A stretch of 64,000 nt of DNA, taken from positions 1,357,001-1,421,000 of the forward strand of contig CAJHZI010000423.1 in assembly GCA_905160935.1 (NCBI GenBank), read 5' to 3'. Below the pieces are notes generated by a model that had not been told where the DNA came from, did no database searches, and was given only the letters and a program-made list of their open reading frames with translations. Below, in pieces: positions 10,624 to 23,265 of this stretch. The position numbers were made by a program, and so were the translations under genes. Origin of the DNA: Enchytraeus crypticus (Eukaryota > Annelida > Clitellata > Enchytraeida > Enchytraeidae). The stretch's first letter is position 1. Each line of letters starts with the position of its first letter.

Positions 10624-13135
10624 ATGGCAAAGTCTGACCCAGACGTTCCGGTGCTCAACCGGTCCGGTATCCTAGAGACGTACATCAATCAGCAGTGGAT
10701 GAAGGCTTACGTCATACTAACCGAAGATCATCTAAGCATTGGAATAGAGGAACCAGAAAACAGTCAACCCAACGGTTCAGAGCCTTCAGATGCTCTACCA
10801 GACTCCATTGCCGGTCAGAAGCGAGTGGTGAGGATCGAGAAAGACGAGCAAGAGAGTCTGGGTATCAGCATTAAGGGCGGGAGAGAGAACAAGATGCCTA
10901 TACTCATCAGTAAGATATTTGGGGGGATGGCGGCAGAGAAGACCGAGCAGCTATACGTGGGTGATGCTGTGCTGTCAGTCAATGGTGAAGATCTTAGAGA
11001 CGCCACTCACGACGAGGCGGTCAGGGTTTTGAAGAAAGCCGGAAGAGTTGTCGATCTTGAAGGTAAGATCAGGTATATTAATGGTTGGAGCCAGTGGCGA
11101 AGTTGGTAAGACACTCGACCGCGGATCAGTATATGGGGGTTCAAATCCTGGGCTCGCCCGTCACTGACATCGCTTTCGAGTGAGGAAACTGACGTTGACC
11201 TTAGCTTTTTAGTGTTTTTATATAGGCCTAATATATACCTATTAATAAGATATAATTATATTAATAATAAGGTATTAATTTCTAAAGTATATTAGATTTC
11301 GGAGAGGGAAGGCTGGGATGAACAGGATGATAATCTTCATTGAATTGCAGTATTAGAAATTTGTTGCCGAACTTGTATTTTGTAAATATTTTATTTATTT
11401 CACCAGGCACCAAGTTATATTAGTTTAGTTGAACGCCTATTTCCGAATCACGAACCAAAGGATTATGTCATAGATAATCTGATGAGATTCCTCCTACTTA
11501 TAAGACAGACGTGCATTCCGCTTGAACATACTATTTACATGTATATACATATCATGTAAATATCCAGAGTTAGACTTACTGTGGTGTTTGTTTACCAGCC
11601 TAAAAGCGTCATCAGCACAACGAGAAAGTTAAAAATCACACAGTATAAAAAAGCTGGCTAAGATAATGTTAACGTCAGTTTCCTCACTCGAAAGCGATGT
11701 CAGTGACGGGAGAGCCCAGGATTTGAACCCCGCACAAACTGATCCTCGGTTTAATATCTTACTGACATCGCCACTGGCTCCAGCCAGTGAAATGATCATC
11801 TATGATTATATCTATCACTTTCAATACCACATGTGTAAGCGTTTAACCGGCTGAAGCCAGTAGCGATGTCGTTAAGATATTCGACCGTGGATCAGTATGT
11901 GGAGGGTTCAAACCATGGGCCCGCCGTCACTGATATCGCTTTCGAGTGAGTAAACTGACGCTAACATTAGCTTTACCATTAGGCAGTTTAGTCAATTATC
12001 CATGTTACCTGTCCTGTGATTATCAACTCATCTCTGATCACCTAAATCGGGATCTGATTCTAGGGTCGACCTCAGAAATGGTCATTTAACATAAATACTT
12101 TAGACATTTTAAATATTTTAAACATTTAAAGACCCCAGTCGGCTCCTTAGTTTTACAAAGAGTTACATAACATTAGCTAATACCCATACCACGGTCTAAG
12201 AAGATCATTGTTTTAGGATAAGATGATATAATTATTGACATTAATAGAAAGAATCTACGATTCTACTGCAAATCTCAGAGAATTGAGTCGTGTATTTATC
12301 TGAGCGTTATAAATAGCTTCCATCAGTTAATTACTTGGATGTTATCTCGTCATCTTCACAGAGAAAGGCGTCTGGTTATTCTAAACGACTGTGTGACTGA
12401 TCGGCAGTACTGATAAATCTAGAACTTCTAGAAGAATTGCGCTCTTTCTTTAGATCATATCTTTCTCAGCCGCACTTCCCGATATTCGAGCAATATTGAT
12501 AATCATATTGCTCGTATTATTATTATTATAATCATATTGAGCTAAGACAGCTGTATTCAATAATTAATTAATTTCAATTCTTATTGATTATATTATTGTA
12601 TCAAATTATAGGCCAATTTTCTGTTGTATTAATATATAAGTTTGAAATACTATAAAAGACAAATTTTTCGTTGTGTCAGGGACATTAGTATTAAACAACC
12701 ATAAACATGTAAGTGTTGCCAGAGGTGCCTTAGCAAACTCTGAGAAGGCATAGCCATTCATGGAAGGATTAGTCTCTTGATCGATGGACTGCTCCTTATG
12801 GTGTTTGAAAGCTGAATGTGAGTAGGAATATATACCTTGAACATGTCAATTGGCCGACTACTAGAGAAGAAAATAGCAAATTATTATAAAAGGCAGAATG
12901 GAAGGAAATAGAGGCAGAGGCAGGCCCAGATTAGGAATATTAGCTGAAGGGGAAAGCGGAAGAAAGTGAAACGTTGAAGCGTTATATAGAATGGACCTGT
13001 CAGTAGACAGTACACTAAGAGGGAGATTACTAATTATACCAGTCTCCTGAGCTAAGACAGAATTACGGCGTAATTCCTGAGCAAGTACATTACCCCTCTG
13101 ATTTAAGTACGACATTGTCTTGCACTTTAATATTA

Positions 13136-13172
<37 letters not shown>

Positions 13173-16100
13173 TTAGAGTGCTACAGTCATCAATGATAAC
13201 ATCGAGCACTATTGAGACAAAATCAAGCCGGCGAGCAAAAAGAAGGTTCAAAAACGGTGCAAATTCCAAATTCCAGAAAATCATTCCATAATATGTTAGG
13301 TTAGTTTAGCTATTTAGATGTGCTTTTTATACATTTTAGTGAAATACATACGCGAAGTGATGCCATATTTCCGTAGAGCTATTACCGCCATTGTTCATTC
13401 TACATCAGCGGAACTCTCTGACGATGACATTGAGGACAGTCAAGGACCGGTAGGTATAAGTCAGTGGAGAGATCATCGATCTATATCTCTACATCTATGT
13501 TATCTCTGTCGCGGTTCTATATCAAACACTGGCAGAGTAGCAGAAGGTTTGTCGATTTGATTTACCGGTAGCTTTTAGGCTAATTTCATTTGGTTTCCTT
13601 TTTCGATTCGTTTATTATTTAGCCTGCAAACACGTAAGCGATTTCCTTATCGATTCCGTAGCAAATTGCAAAAATAGGGCAGTAGACTGCTGTAATCTGT
13701 CGACATTTGCACTTACTGTCTTTGAGTTTTCGAAGTACTAGAACAGATCGAGTGCAACTGTCGTCTATGACATTATCGAGTTTTGTAAAAGCCAAAACCA
13801 ATTCGAAGAGCAGAATTTGAAGTTAAGTGAAAGATGTGAATGAAAAGCCGGAAAGCTGGAGGAAGTCACGAAAAAGCAAACGGCCTATAGTTGCATCAAC
13901 AAAAATTTATTGAAAATGTTTCGTAATAAAATAATTTATTCATTCACTTTTGCTTGACGGCGCCCAAAATTCATCCAACTCAGAATCTTCTTTGTAGACT
14001 TGATTAGGCCTACATTGTATTGTTTAATTTAATCGTTTACTGTTTTGTAGTTGTTCTTTAATGTAAGGTTTTAGAACCTTACATTAAAGAGCAACTACAA
14101 AACAACTATTTGTTTTCTTTATATTTATAAAATAAATTCCAATTTTTTAAAATAAATTTTGCATTGTTTTGTATTGTGCGCATTTAGGAGATGCAAATAG
14201 GCTGATAGAGCTGCACTCCTCTGACGTCAGCAGTTCTTGTGTACTAAGATGTCCTGACGTCACGAGTGCCGACCAATGGTTTAACTCAATACACACTGCA
14301 GTCAACTCTCTCGCTCATCAAGCCATCTTAGAAACGAATTTATGCTTAAATCTCGCTCCGAACTGCAATGGAGAAATTAAGCACATAGGCTGGCTTGCTG
14401 AGCAGGTTTTAATGATAAAAATTATGTTATTAATACTTTTTATATTTATTAAAAGTATATAATTATTTTTAATTTATGTTAAAATTTACTTCAATTTTAG
14501 GTAATTTAAAATCATTCGGCATTCGGTAAACATTCGACAGTTATTACTAGTTAACTAGTAAATTAATATTAAATTCGAAATAGAAATCATTAAGATTTAC
14601 GTTTAGATTATATTGTTAGCTTAATTACGGATAGATTTTCTTGTTTAGTCTAATGTTGCATTAAAATCTAAGATTTTGTTAGAAAATAATTAATGTAAAC
14701 TATAAAACATTTTATGTATCGGCATACAATTTTACATTCGGTTGGTGAGCGCCTAGGCTCCAGAAATTGCTACAAAACTTAAACGAATGGATTAAGTCTA
14801 TTCGTATCTCGATCCTAGTTAAACTGGGATTTAAGGGAAGATGAGGATGATGATGAAACTATAATTTTAAAATTGTAGGCTATATATCTTGTATGCCTTC
14901 ATCTGAGGAAGACAAGTTTTGCGAATGAAGCGTACTTGTCGTTATCGATGATTCTGTAGCAAATTATTGCACATAATTTTATGCAGAATAGAGTTAGTCT
15001 TAACTAATTACAAATATTTTTCAACGTCGTTACATTTTAATTACTATAATGTCTTTAAATTTGATAATAATAACACACATTATAGTGAATTGATCAACTA
15101 TGTTGATATCTATCACTTTTAATACCACTTGTTAAATCCGTTAGGAAATTTTGTCCATTTTCCGTGTAACTAGTCCAGTGAATGCCCGAGATTTTACTCT
15201 CATATCAGCGCGGCTGGGATTCGAACCCACGAGGGTTCAATTCACCTCAGGATCTGTCATTTAAAACTTCATGACGTTATCTACACCTCTAACCATTGCG
15301 CTATTGAGACATTCACTATTGAGACATTTGATGTTCTAGGTTCACACTGATCTCGGCATCAAGATTTGGAAGCCAGTTTTTCTTGCTGTTACAAACATAG
15401 ATTTACTATTTTATGATTCCGTACCCGTCACTAAGGAAGATTGGGCATCACCAGTGCAATCATATCCTCTTCTTGTCACCAGGTTATCACACATTTTCGT
15501 AACTTGTCTGTTCAATTTAATGCTTTGCTTGAAATGCTAGTGTTCGCATGTAGGCTAACTCTTCGGTTTGAAATAAATAGAAAATTTCAAATTTCAAATT
15601 GAAATTGCGACATTTAAAATATAATTAAGGCAAAATACAATTGTAATTTAAAATTAAACTATATATCTACCTGAATTAAATTATACCTAAATGAAATTTG
15701 TTGAATCTCTAAACTTCCAGTGTGTCAGTCAGGAAATTTAAAAAACCGGTCCTGTGGTGAAATGAACTTTAGTGGGTTCAACCCCCACCAATCTGCTCAG
15801 GCATTCATAGGGCCTGTTTCCTTGTAACATGGAGAACTAAATAAACTGCCTGAAGGTTTAAATATATTAGAGTATAGGGGGGGGGGGGGGCATGTAACAG
15901 CATGAATGATCACTTAACTCTATATAACAGAACTTTTTCTTCTGCCTAATGGCTGTACCATTTAATGTCTCAGCTGATCTATTCTTATTCCGTCAGGTAA
16001 TATTCTTATACATACCAAAAACTTCATTTACGAATTAAATAAATTAGTTTAGCCTATTTTGACTCACTTAAAATATCTCACGCTGTTTATATATTACTGC

Positions 16101-18761
16101 CATGAACCCATTCATATAGACTGGTTCACTCAGGAAGGTTGGCTTTAACACCGCCGTCTCAGGAAGAGATGGCTGAAGAGCCCTTAACCTTCGCCACAAG
16201 GTCAGGCACTCGTCAGGGTGTAGAGGCTCATCTGTTCCGGGTGGAGACACCTCGTGATCTAGCGACCTGGACGAGAGTGCTAGTGCAGGGTGTCAACAAT
16301 GCTGTACTGATAGTCAGGGAAGTCAGTACTAGTAAGTAATAGTGATCAGTAGAGTCAGTGAAGTCAGTACTAGTAAGTAATAGTGATCAGTACAGTCAGG
16401 GGAGTCAGTACTAGTAAGTAATAGTGATCAGTAGAGTCAGGGAAGTCAGTACTAGTAAGTAATAGTGATCAGTAGAATAAGGCATTCAGTACTAGTAAGT
16501 AATAGTGATCAGTAGAATCAGGGAGTCAACACCAGTAAGTAATGGTGACCACTAGCGTAAGGGAGTCAGTACTAGTAAGTAATAGTGACCACTAGCATAC
16601 TAGCATAAGGGAGTCAGTACTAGTAAGTAATAGTGACCACTAGCATAGGGGAGTCAGTACTAGTAAGTAATAGTGACCAGTAGCATTAGGGAGTCAGTAC
16701 TAGCAAGTAATAGTGACCACTAGCATAGCGGAGTCAGTACTAGTAAGTAAAAGTGACCACTAGCATAAGGGAGTCAGTACTAGTAAGTAATAGTGACCAC
16801 TAGCATAAGGGAGTCAGTACTAGTAAGTAATAGTGACCACTAGCATAAGGGAGTCAGTACTAGTATGTGATATTGATAAGTACAATACGGGTAGTTAGTA
16901 CTAGTAAGTAATGGTGATAAGTAGAATCAGGGGTATTCAGTACGGGTGGTAATAGTGATAAGTAGATAAGAAGCATGTGTTTATTTTTATATGTACGCTT
17001 TATTGTATAAGCAAAATTTTTGTATTATTTGATACAACCTTTAAAATTTTGCCCTTAAAAATGTTGTACAACCCATGCTAGCGTCAGTTTCATCTCTCGA
17101 AAGAGATATCAGTGACTGGCGAGCCCAGCATTTGAACCCTCACATTCTGATCCGTGGTCGGATATCTTACCGACATCGCCACTGGCTCCAATCTTTAATA
17201 GTATACCGTATGAATTCTACTTTCTTCTACATTACGACCTCTGCCATTGAAGTCAAACAATATAATCTATTCGCATAATATAACTTAGAATACCAATTTT
17301 AGTGTTCACCGTAAGACACTGTCAATCGATACATACCTTGTTACATAAATCATAAATGTCTGCTTTTGTTTTCTTCAACAGATGTCATTTGGCAAGGACT
17401 TCGCTGCAGATTAACTATACACAGTGAAAACGGCTTTACTTTAACTGATATGACTGAGACCGTTGCTGATGATTCGAACAATTCAAATAAAGCAGGATCT
17501 GAAGCTGGTAGTAAGACCGCTCGCAGTGGCACTCTGCCACCTGGTGTTCAGTGGCAGTACCAGTTCGAGAGACTGAGAATGTCTGCAGATGACTCCTGCA
17601 GAACTGTTTGGCTCAATTTTATGGACGATGGAGAACAGGTATTTGTGATTAATAGTAATAATAAAGGTTTAACGTCCCTTTCCTCATACAAGGATGATGT
17701 CAGGGATTTCACCCCATCACATGTCACTACAAATCGATTCACTCCAAACGATCTGAAAAAACATGTTCTGAAGAGAAAATTAAATAATTAGTTGTGATTT
17801 TAAAAAGCTGGTAAAGCTAATGTTAACGTCAGTTTCATCACTCGAAAGCGATGTCAATGACGGGAGAGCCAGGATTTGAATCCCGCACATATTTTAATCT
17901 GATATGGAGTAGTATTAAAAAGTTAAGCACAAATTAAAGTGAAATGATCATCTGCGATGATATCTATCACTTTTAATTCCACTTGATTAATAATGTTCAC
18001 TCATTTAGACAGTTTAGTCAATCATCCATGCTGCCAGTCCTGTTAATGTCCGAGATTTTTCTCTCTGATCGCCATTACCAGGAATTGATCCCAGCACCTC
18101 AGAAACAGTCACTTAGAAGTTCATAATAGTACTTGATTGCATTTACAGATTGAGTTTTATAATAACTGAGCCAAGTAATATTGTTGTGTATTAGTTAGTT
18201 ATCTCGCACACAGCTATCAAAGATTCGAATCTTGGAATTGAGCTCCACGCACTTCGGCGATAAAACTAACGTAAGCTTCATTGTGCCAATAAAGTGCTTT
18301 TGTAAGGAACAACTGAATAGAATGCTTTTGCCATTACCAAACAATAAAGATCAAAGCAGCTATTACCACACAATGAAGATCAGAGCAGCTATTACCACAC
18401 AATGAAGATCAAAGTAGCTATTACCACACAATGAAGATCAAAGTAACTATTACCACACAATGAAGATCAAAGCAGCCATTACCACACAATAAAGATCAAA
18501 ACATTGTCAAAAGATTCATTACAACGATTGCAGTTTAGTTGTTAGTGCAGTAGTTACTAGATCTTGTTGAATTCTATTAAGTATTACCTGTCTCGATATA
18601 TTATACGTATTGTTGTTGAATTGTCACTAGATCATTGTTATTGCTTTTTTATTTTTGTTTAATTGAAGGAGTTGGACTTGGAAACGAACCCAAAGCCTCT
18701 GATATTTATTCTGCACAGTTTTCTGGCTGCCAAAGTTTCAAGACTTGGACTTTTTGCTTAG
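10624..18761 (+). CDS. Syntrophin (alpha/beta class dystrophin adaptor), complete
   Basis: Syntrophins are cytoplasmic adaptors that bind dystrophin/dystrobrevin and recruit channels and signalling proteins through a PDZ domain. Exons: 10624-11062, 13340-13546, 14188-14405, 15340-15482, 16120-16331, 17382-17638, 18669-18761; all phases agree, giving 522 residues (family about 500-540). The order is a split PH1 (from about residue 13), a PDZ inserted at about 67-152 with the carboxylate-binding loop SLGISIKGG and [10 protein letters not shown], the rest of PH1, PH2 (about 285-405, with [33 protein letters not shown]), and the syntrophin-unique C-terminus ending [18 protein letters not shown]. 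The start ATG follows a plausible 5-prime leader. Exons 2 and 3 use weak donors (GTTTGT and GTTTTA). Which vertebrate paralog it corresponds to cannot be decided; alpha/beta features exceed gamma. Intron 5 starts with a donor-containing minisatellite. Confidence 0.95.
11084..11208 (+). mobile_element. SINE-1 copy 21 nt after a syntrophin donor
   Basis: Same boxes as the copy at 10418; lies immediately downstream of the exon 1 donor (GTAAGATC at 11063). Confidence 0.85.
11650..11789 (-). mobile_element. SINE-1 copy, inverted
   Basis: Reverse complement of the family: TTAACGTCAGTTTCCTCACT, GGATTTGAACCCC and CACTGGCTCCAGCC. Confidence 0.85.
11787..12120 (-). mobile_element. SINE-3 copy split by a nested SINE-1
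   Basis: The left part (GATCATCTATGATTATATCT) and right part (GGCAGTTTAGTCAATTATCC) are contiguous in other SINE-3 copies (15068, 17935, 37145). A plus-strand SINE-1 at about 11852-11977 sits between them, so SINE-1 jumped later than this SINE-3. Confidence 0.7.
11852..11977 (+). mobile_element. SINE-1 nested in SINE-3
   Basis: Complete box A and B (GGTTCAAACCATGGGC) and tail GAGTAAACTGACGCTAACAT. Confidence 0.8.
12712..13280. repeat. Repeat-4 fragment, (AAT)n and a third dispersed repeat in syntrophin intron 1
   Basis: 12712-12860 resembles Repeat-4 (GCATAGCCATTCATGGAAGG). 13136-13170 is (AAT)n. 13170-13270 (GAGTGCTACAGTCATC, AACATCGAGCACTATTGAG) recurs at 20930-21030 and 54780-54880. Confidence 0.5.
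14041..14104. repeat. Near-perfect 30-bp hairpin
   Basis: Arms 14041-14070 and 14075-14104 (TGTTTTGTAGTTG...AATGTAAGGTT) pair with one mismatch around a 4-nt loop, 83 nt before the exon at 14188. Possibly a minimal MITE. Confidence 0.8.
14742..14855 (+). repeat. Repeat-5 copy
   Basis: GTGAGCGCCTAGGCTCCAG through GGGATTTAAGGGAAGATGAG and GATGATGATG. Confidence 0.75.
15068..15320 (-). mobile_element. SINE-3 (tRNA-derived), near full length
   Basis: Read on the minus strand: box-A TAGCGCAATGGTTAGAGG, box-B GGGTTCGAATCCC, body with TCGGGCATTCACTGGACTAG, ending CACTATAATGTGTGTTATTA. It ends 20 nt before the exon at 15340. Confidence 0.75.
16319..16960 (+). repeat. About 41-bp minisatellite x16 containing a 5-prime splice site in each unit
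   Basis: Each unit reads GTCAGTACTAGTAAGTAATA plus a variable half (GATCAGTAGA or GACCACTAGCATA). The first unit overlaps the last 19 nt of syntrophin exon 5 and its real donor (A|GTAAGT at 16331/16332). About 13-14 units keep an intact GTAAGT. Use of any later donor would read AGT AAG TAA, a stop. Confidence 0.9.
17075..17190 (-). mobile_element. SINE-1 copy, inverted
   Basis: GCATTTGAACCCTCACATTC box-B complement and CCACTGGCTCC at the 5-prime end of the element. Confidence 0.8.
17644..17712 (-). mobile_element. LINE/SINE shared 3-prime tail fragment
   Basis: (AAT)n then AAGGTTTAACGTCCCTTTCC and GATGATGTCAGGG: the reverse of the LINE tail at 31965-32041. Begins 5 nt after the syntrophin exon 6 donor. 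Confidence 0.7.
17803..18180 (-). mobile_element. Truncated SINE-1 followed by SINE-3
   Basis: 17803-17890 is the 3-prime two thirds of SINE-1 (inverted). 17935-18175 is SINE-3 (ATCACTTTTAATTCCAC, CCAGTCCTGTTAATGTCCGA) with its tRNA-like end degraded. Confidence 0.65.
18331..18506 (+). repeat. 29-bp minisatellite, 6 copies
   Basis: Unit ATTACCACACAATGAAGATC plus AAAGCAGCT, in syntrophin intron 6, 160 nt before the last exon. Confidence 0.8.
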
Positions 18762-19754
18762 AATTGAATTAACTCCAAAATAGTACTAACTTGAACTGAC
18801 TGGTAAAGAAGAATACATTACAGATTGATTATTGTACAAACGAAAAATTTTGTGGCCGCTTCAAGGCCACAAGCATAATTAATATGAAAGATAATCTGAC
18901 TTGGGAATCGAACCAACCTACTCCTGGTTGTCAAGCAAGAGTAGCCTACTAGCACTGGTCCATTTAATTAGTAGCCTTTGTTAAGCGATTTGCATTTACA
19001 TTGATATATAATCGTAAGTTAAGATAAGCTTAGACATCTATACTAGTTAGTATTGTGATTTTTAAAAACTAGCTTTTCAGTACGTCAATTGACGAGCAGC
19101 TTGTGTCATCTATCGCTTTGTTTAAAACTAATTTCATTCATTCATATGAATTTGATATTCAATTATTGTTTCTATTTAAGTGCAAAGACAGATTGCCACT
19201 TCACATTACGCTCACATTACAACACGTTCACATTACATTACGTTCACATTACATCACGTTCACATTACATCATGTTCACATCAATACATTAGGCTAAGCA
19301 GCCTAAGGAACGGCGATTATCTCGTTATTCACATATGAACAAAACAAGACACACACTAGCAGTTGTATTAGCTTATCAAGATCAATAAATGAATCCTGCC
19401 TTTCTGGTGAATCCAATAACCCACAGTGTTAATATCATCCTACGCATTCTTTCCTTATTTCTATAGACAGTAAAAGAATAACCGCAACAGTACCAAGAAA
19501 TGTTTTTATTCTTAAATAGTTAATAAAATTCTGTTGATTGTTTCACTGCTGTATCCTCCGAATTTCACAGCAGTTTTTTAAAAAACATTTTCATAACACA
19601 TAGTCAGTGAAAAATCAATCTATATGTTTCATCAATTATCTCTCAATGTTACATCACGTGGTTGTCTCAGTGTTACATCGACTCAGTGTTTCATCACGTG
19701 ATTGACTCAGTGTTACATCACGTGACTGACTCAGTGTTTCATCACGTGATTGAC
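18762..19754. other. Convergent syntrophin/GPCR intergenic segment
   Basis: Only 993 bp separate the two stop codons. AATAAA on the plus strand at 19384-19389 could end syntrophin; TTTATT near 19505 could be the GPCR signal on the minus strand, which would make the transcripts overlap. A tRNA-like relic (GGGAATCGAACC) lies near 18902, and 19200-19290 is an 18-bp CACATTAC repeat. Confidence 0.45.
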
Positions 19755-19785
19755 TCAGTGATTCATCAAGTGACTTACTTTCAAT
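19650..19785. repeat. 24-bp CACGTGAT minisatellite overlapping the GPCR stop
   Basis: About five units of AGTGTTACATCACGTGATTG-type sequence. On the minus strand the GPCR C-terminus SHLMNH and its TGA (19757-19755) lie in the first unit. Later units repeat the same CACTGA stop. Confidence 0.75.
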
Positions 19786-22699
19786 GTTTCGGTATGGGGA
19801 CTGACAGATGACCTCGCAATAGGCGAATCACTGCCGGTCGATTGTCCTACATTGAAGCGCTTGGATTGAACCATTCGAGGCAGTAACACACCTCGTGCTA
19901 ATATTCGGTTGCCGCTCGAATTGGACCAACTGCGTCTCACAGCTCTCTGGAATGCTGCCGAAAACATGCCTGCAAGTGTCATATTAAAATTATCGACTTA
20001 ATATCAGAGTATTGAATTGAATTGAATTGAATCACGTTTATTTCACTTCGATAAAATCGTTCACCAGAAATACATGGAGATAAAGTGAAAAAGGACACAA
20101 AGGCCACGAAGGCACTAACATGTGCCCTTAACACACATAGCAAAATAAATCATAAAAAGCAGTTAAAAGTTTATAGCAATCAAGACATTCAATTTAGGCT
20201 AAGCATAATATTACTTACTTCAAAATACCCCTACACATAGGGGTATTTTGAGTAGAGCACGAAAGCAGCATAATGTCTGTCGAGTTAACAAAACTCGCAA
20301 TTCCGTTAGACAAATAATTTTAACCATATAAATTATATAAAATTTATTCAAATAAATACCTTTAACAGCTTCATTTAGGTATTTGTGAGTGTGCATTTTT
20401 TATGTGTGATGAAGTAACACATGATTGAGAGTCTTTAGTCATGAAGCTAATTATAAAGCAATACACTAACCGTATATGATAGGGTTGGCACAAGAATTTG
20501 AGACCGCAAACATAAATAGACATTTTTGTAGCATGGCGTTCAGTTTGGCAGCCGAGTCCCTGAAATAAAAAACCAAACTGGAATTGTACAGAGTGGCTAC
20601 AAACTTAGGTCGTAAAGTGGAATGATGATCTACTGCACTAAGAAATGTAGCGTCTCAAATGTCCCATAACGACGGTTGAACAAATTTTCACTTCTGTTTA
20701 ATCAAGAAGAATCGTAACTTTATTTTAAAGGAGCTTCTTCGTAGAGATTGGAATCATGGGCATGTGCATCATTGGCATGTGCATCATTGGATCATGCATC
20801 ATTAGATCCATGTATCACATTTGATTAATACAATTCAAGGCTCTAACTGTTGGTACCAGATTTTTGTATATTAGCTACATGAGCTACATTTAGGGCCTAC
20901 ATGTATATTAGTGATTACTTGTTTTACTGTAACAACAACAACAACGGAAATAGAGTGCTACCCTCCTCCACGACAACATTGAGTACTATGGTACCGTATC
21001 AAGTACATTCCGATGCAATTATTGTGAAGTATAGAGATGCGCTTGCATAATATACTCTATTGACTATTAAACATTAAAATTAAACTAAAGATAGTGATAA
21101 ACTAAAATTAAACGCAACCTTTTTATCGCACCCTTGACATAAAATAATTATAGCTTGGGTACAGCAATGTTTATATTGCCTGACGGGGTAGATAAGATAT
21201 TTATCTCTTGATAAATAGCCTCCATGTCCGAATTCTCGAGCTCAGCTCTAGGTCCGGCCGGCTCGTCCCTGATAGCCCACTTTTAGAAAGAAAAACGACA
21301 TTAAACTTAGTTTATTTGTAACACTGGGTCAGAAGCACTGGATACATGTTTAAGAATGATAAATTTATAAGCCTGTTTTTATATTTTTTAAGTTTATACA
21401 TTTATTTCTAATAGTAACGTAATGATAATAGTAATAAAAATAATACTGTGCTGTCTGCTTCAGCAATTCTTTTAAGCAGCTAGATAACCTCGAGTAGCCG
21501 GGCGGCGATTCAGCACTTATTGCTCGAATCGTTATTATCAAACCCCAGGTTCTTTACAACAGGGTAAAAACTAATAGTAATAAACGTTTAGCGCCTGTTT
21601 CCTCATCCAAATATTACGTCAGATAGAACTAAATTATTTAATATCGGTGCTCTCATATATTGCCTTTGTCAAATCATCCTAGCGCTTAGTCATAATTATT
21701 CAAATGTTGTTTCTTAATTATCTAAATAGGCCTAACTAGAGCAGCTATTACAGACATACAGTTAAATATTATTTTATGGGTTATTTCCACTTTAAAACAT
21801 AGCTAATAACGTAGTACTTCGGCATTTGAAGAGCAATTACTGCTGCCAGAGATTATAACATAGAAAAGTAATAACTGAAGCCATATTGCTTCCGGCTAGG
21901 AGTTTTGCTAAGTTGACTTAGTTCGGAAGTGTAATTTGCGGTGATGAAAACTTCCTCTACTTCAAATGTCGAGAGAACGTTGCTGTAAAATTCTTGATAC
22001 TTATTGTCTAAAATAGGATTTTAGTTAGGCCCTAATCACACTATGTCTGATTATAATTTTATCATAGTATTTTCTTGCGTTCACCCAAAAACAGGTCTGT
22101 TAGCAACTGCCAATCGGCAGTTTCAAGGTACATATTCCTACTCACAAACTACTTTCACGGTTCTTAAAAAGCATACCATCGAAAGAGTTAATCAGTTCAC
22201 AAATGGCTATGCCTTATCTACAGCTTAATGTAGCCAATAGCTTGGAAAAATATGGCATCTGATGTGGTTTTCCGTTGCCTTCCTCAGTTCTATAATGGAT
22301 TAACTGGCATATAATCCTGGGAAAAATATCATGGTGCGGTGGTCTCCTTTACCTTCCTCAACTCCTGCCTATATGGAAGCGCTAGGCAATGAAATTTTAA
22401 ATTGAATCTGAAATTCAGTCAATAAACCAATGGATTGCATTGTCATACATTATGTGTTAAAGAGTATGTTGTATAATTCAACTGGGTGAAACTAGGCAAT
22501 GATTTTTGCGGTGGTTCTTCATTTTGTAGTCGTACAGAAACTATAGTCTAATTAGAGTTTGATGGTCTCTTATATACGTACACGCGACAGGCTTGTTTGC
22601 ATATATAGTAGTGAAATCGTATCTTTCACACGATATCTCTTCACTAGGCCTTGCTTTCTGTCCTTTAATTAGATGATTCGGTTATTACGACATCAATCC

Positions 22700-22737
<38 letters not shown>

Positions 22738-23123
22738 TCCATGTTTGAATGTTGACCTTTGTGCTCTTTTCTTCTAGAAAATGCTAGAACCGATAAAGGT
22801 GCTCTTTCTTATTTTATGTTAGAACTGTTTGATTATTGTATTTGTATTTTGTTAATTGGTCTCATCGCGGATATATCTCCTAGTATATTCATTAGTCGGC
22901 TCCTTGCTCCAACTCCTCCTGGCTACTTTAAGGGTTCGAGTTCCAAGCATGTGGCCTCGATATCAGCACGGATACTCTACCTCTCTCTGACTACGAGATA
23001 ATTCTTTTTTGGAGGCGGTTTGTCCAAATCCAGTGGTGGCTCGGTAACAACCTTCTTCCTTCTTCTTTCTTTTCCCCGAAGCCGTGATAACCTTCTATTA
23101 CTTCCTACCGCAATTATATTTAT

Positions 23124-23180
<57 letters not shown>

Positions 23181-23183
23181 AGC

Positions 23184-23265
<82 letters not shown>

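Noticed and set aside
10815..11006. Minus-strand open frame of 63 codons
   Set aside because: Antisense shadow of the syntrophin PDZ exon.
16068..16250. Minus-strand open frame of 60 codons
   Set aside because: Antisense to syntrophin exon 5 and its acceptor; no family resemblance.
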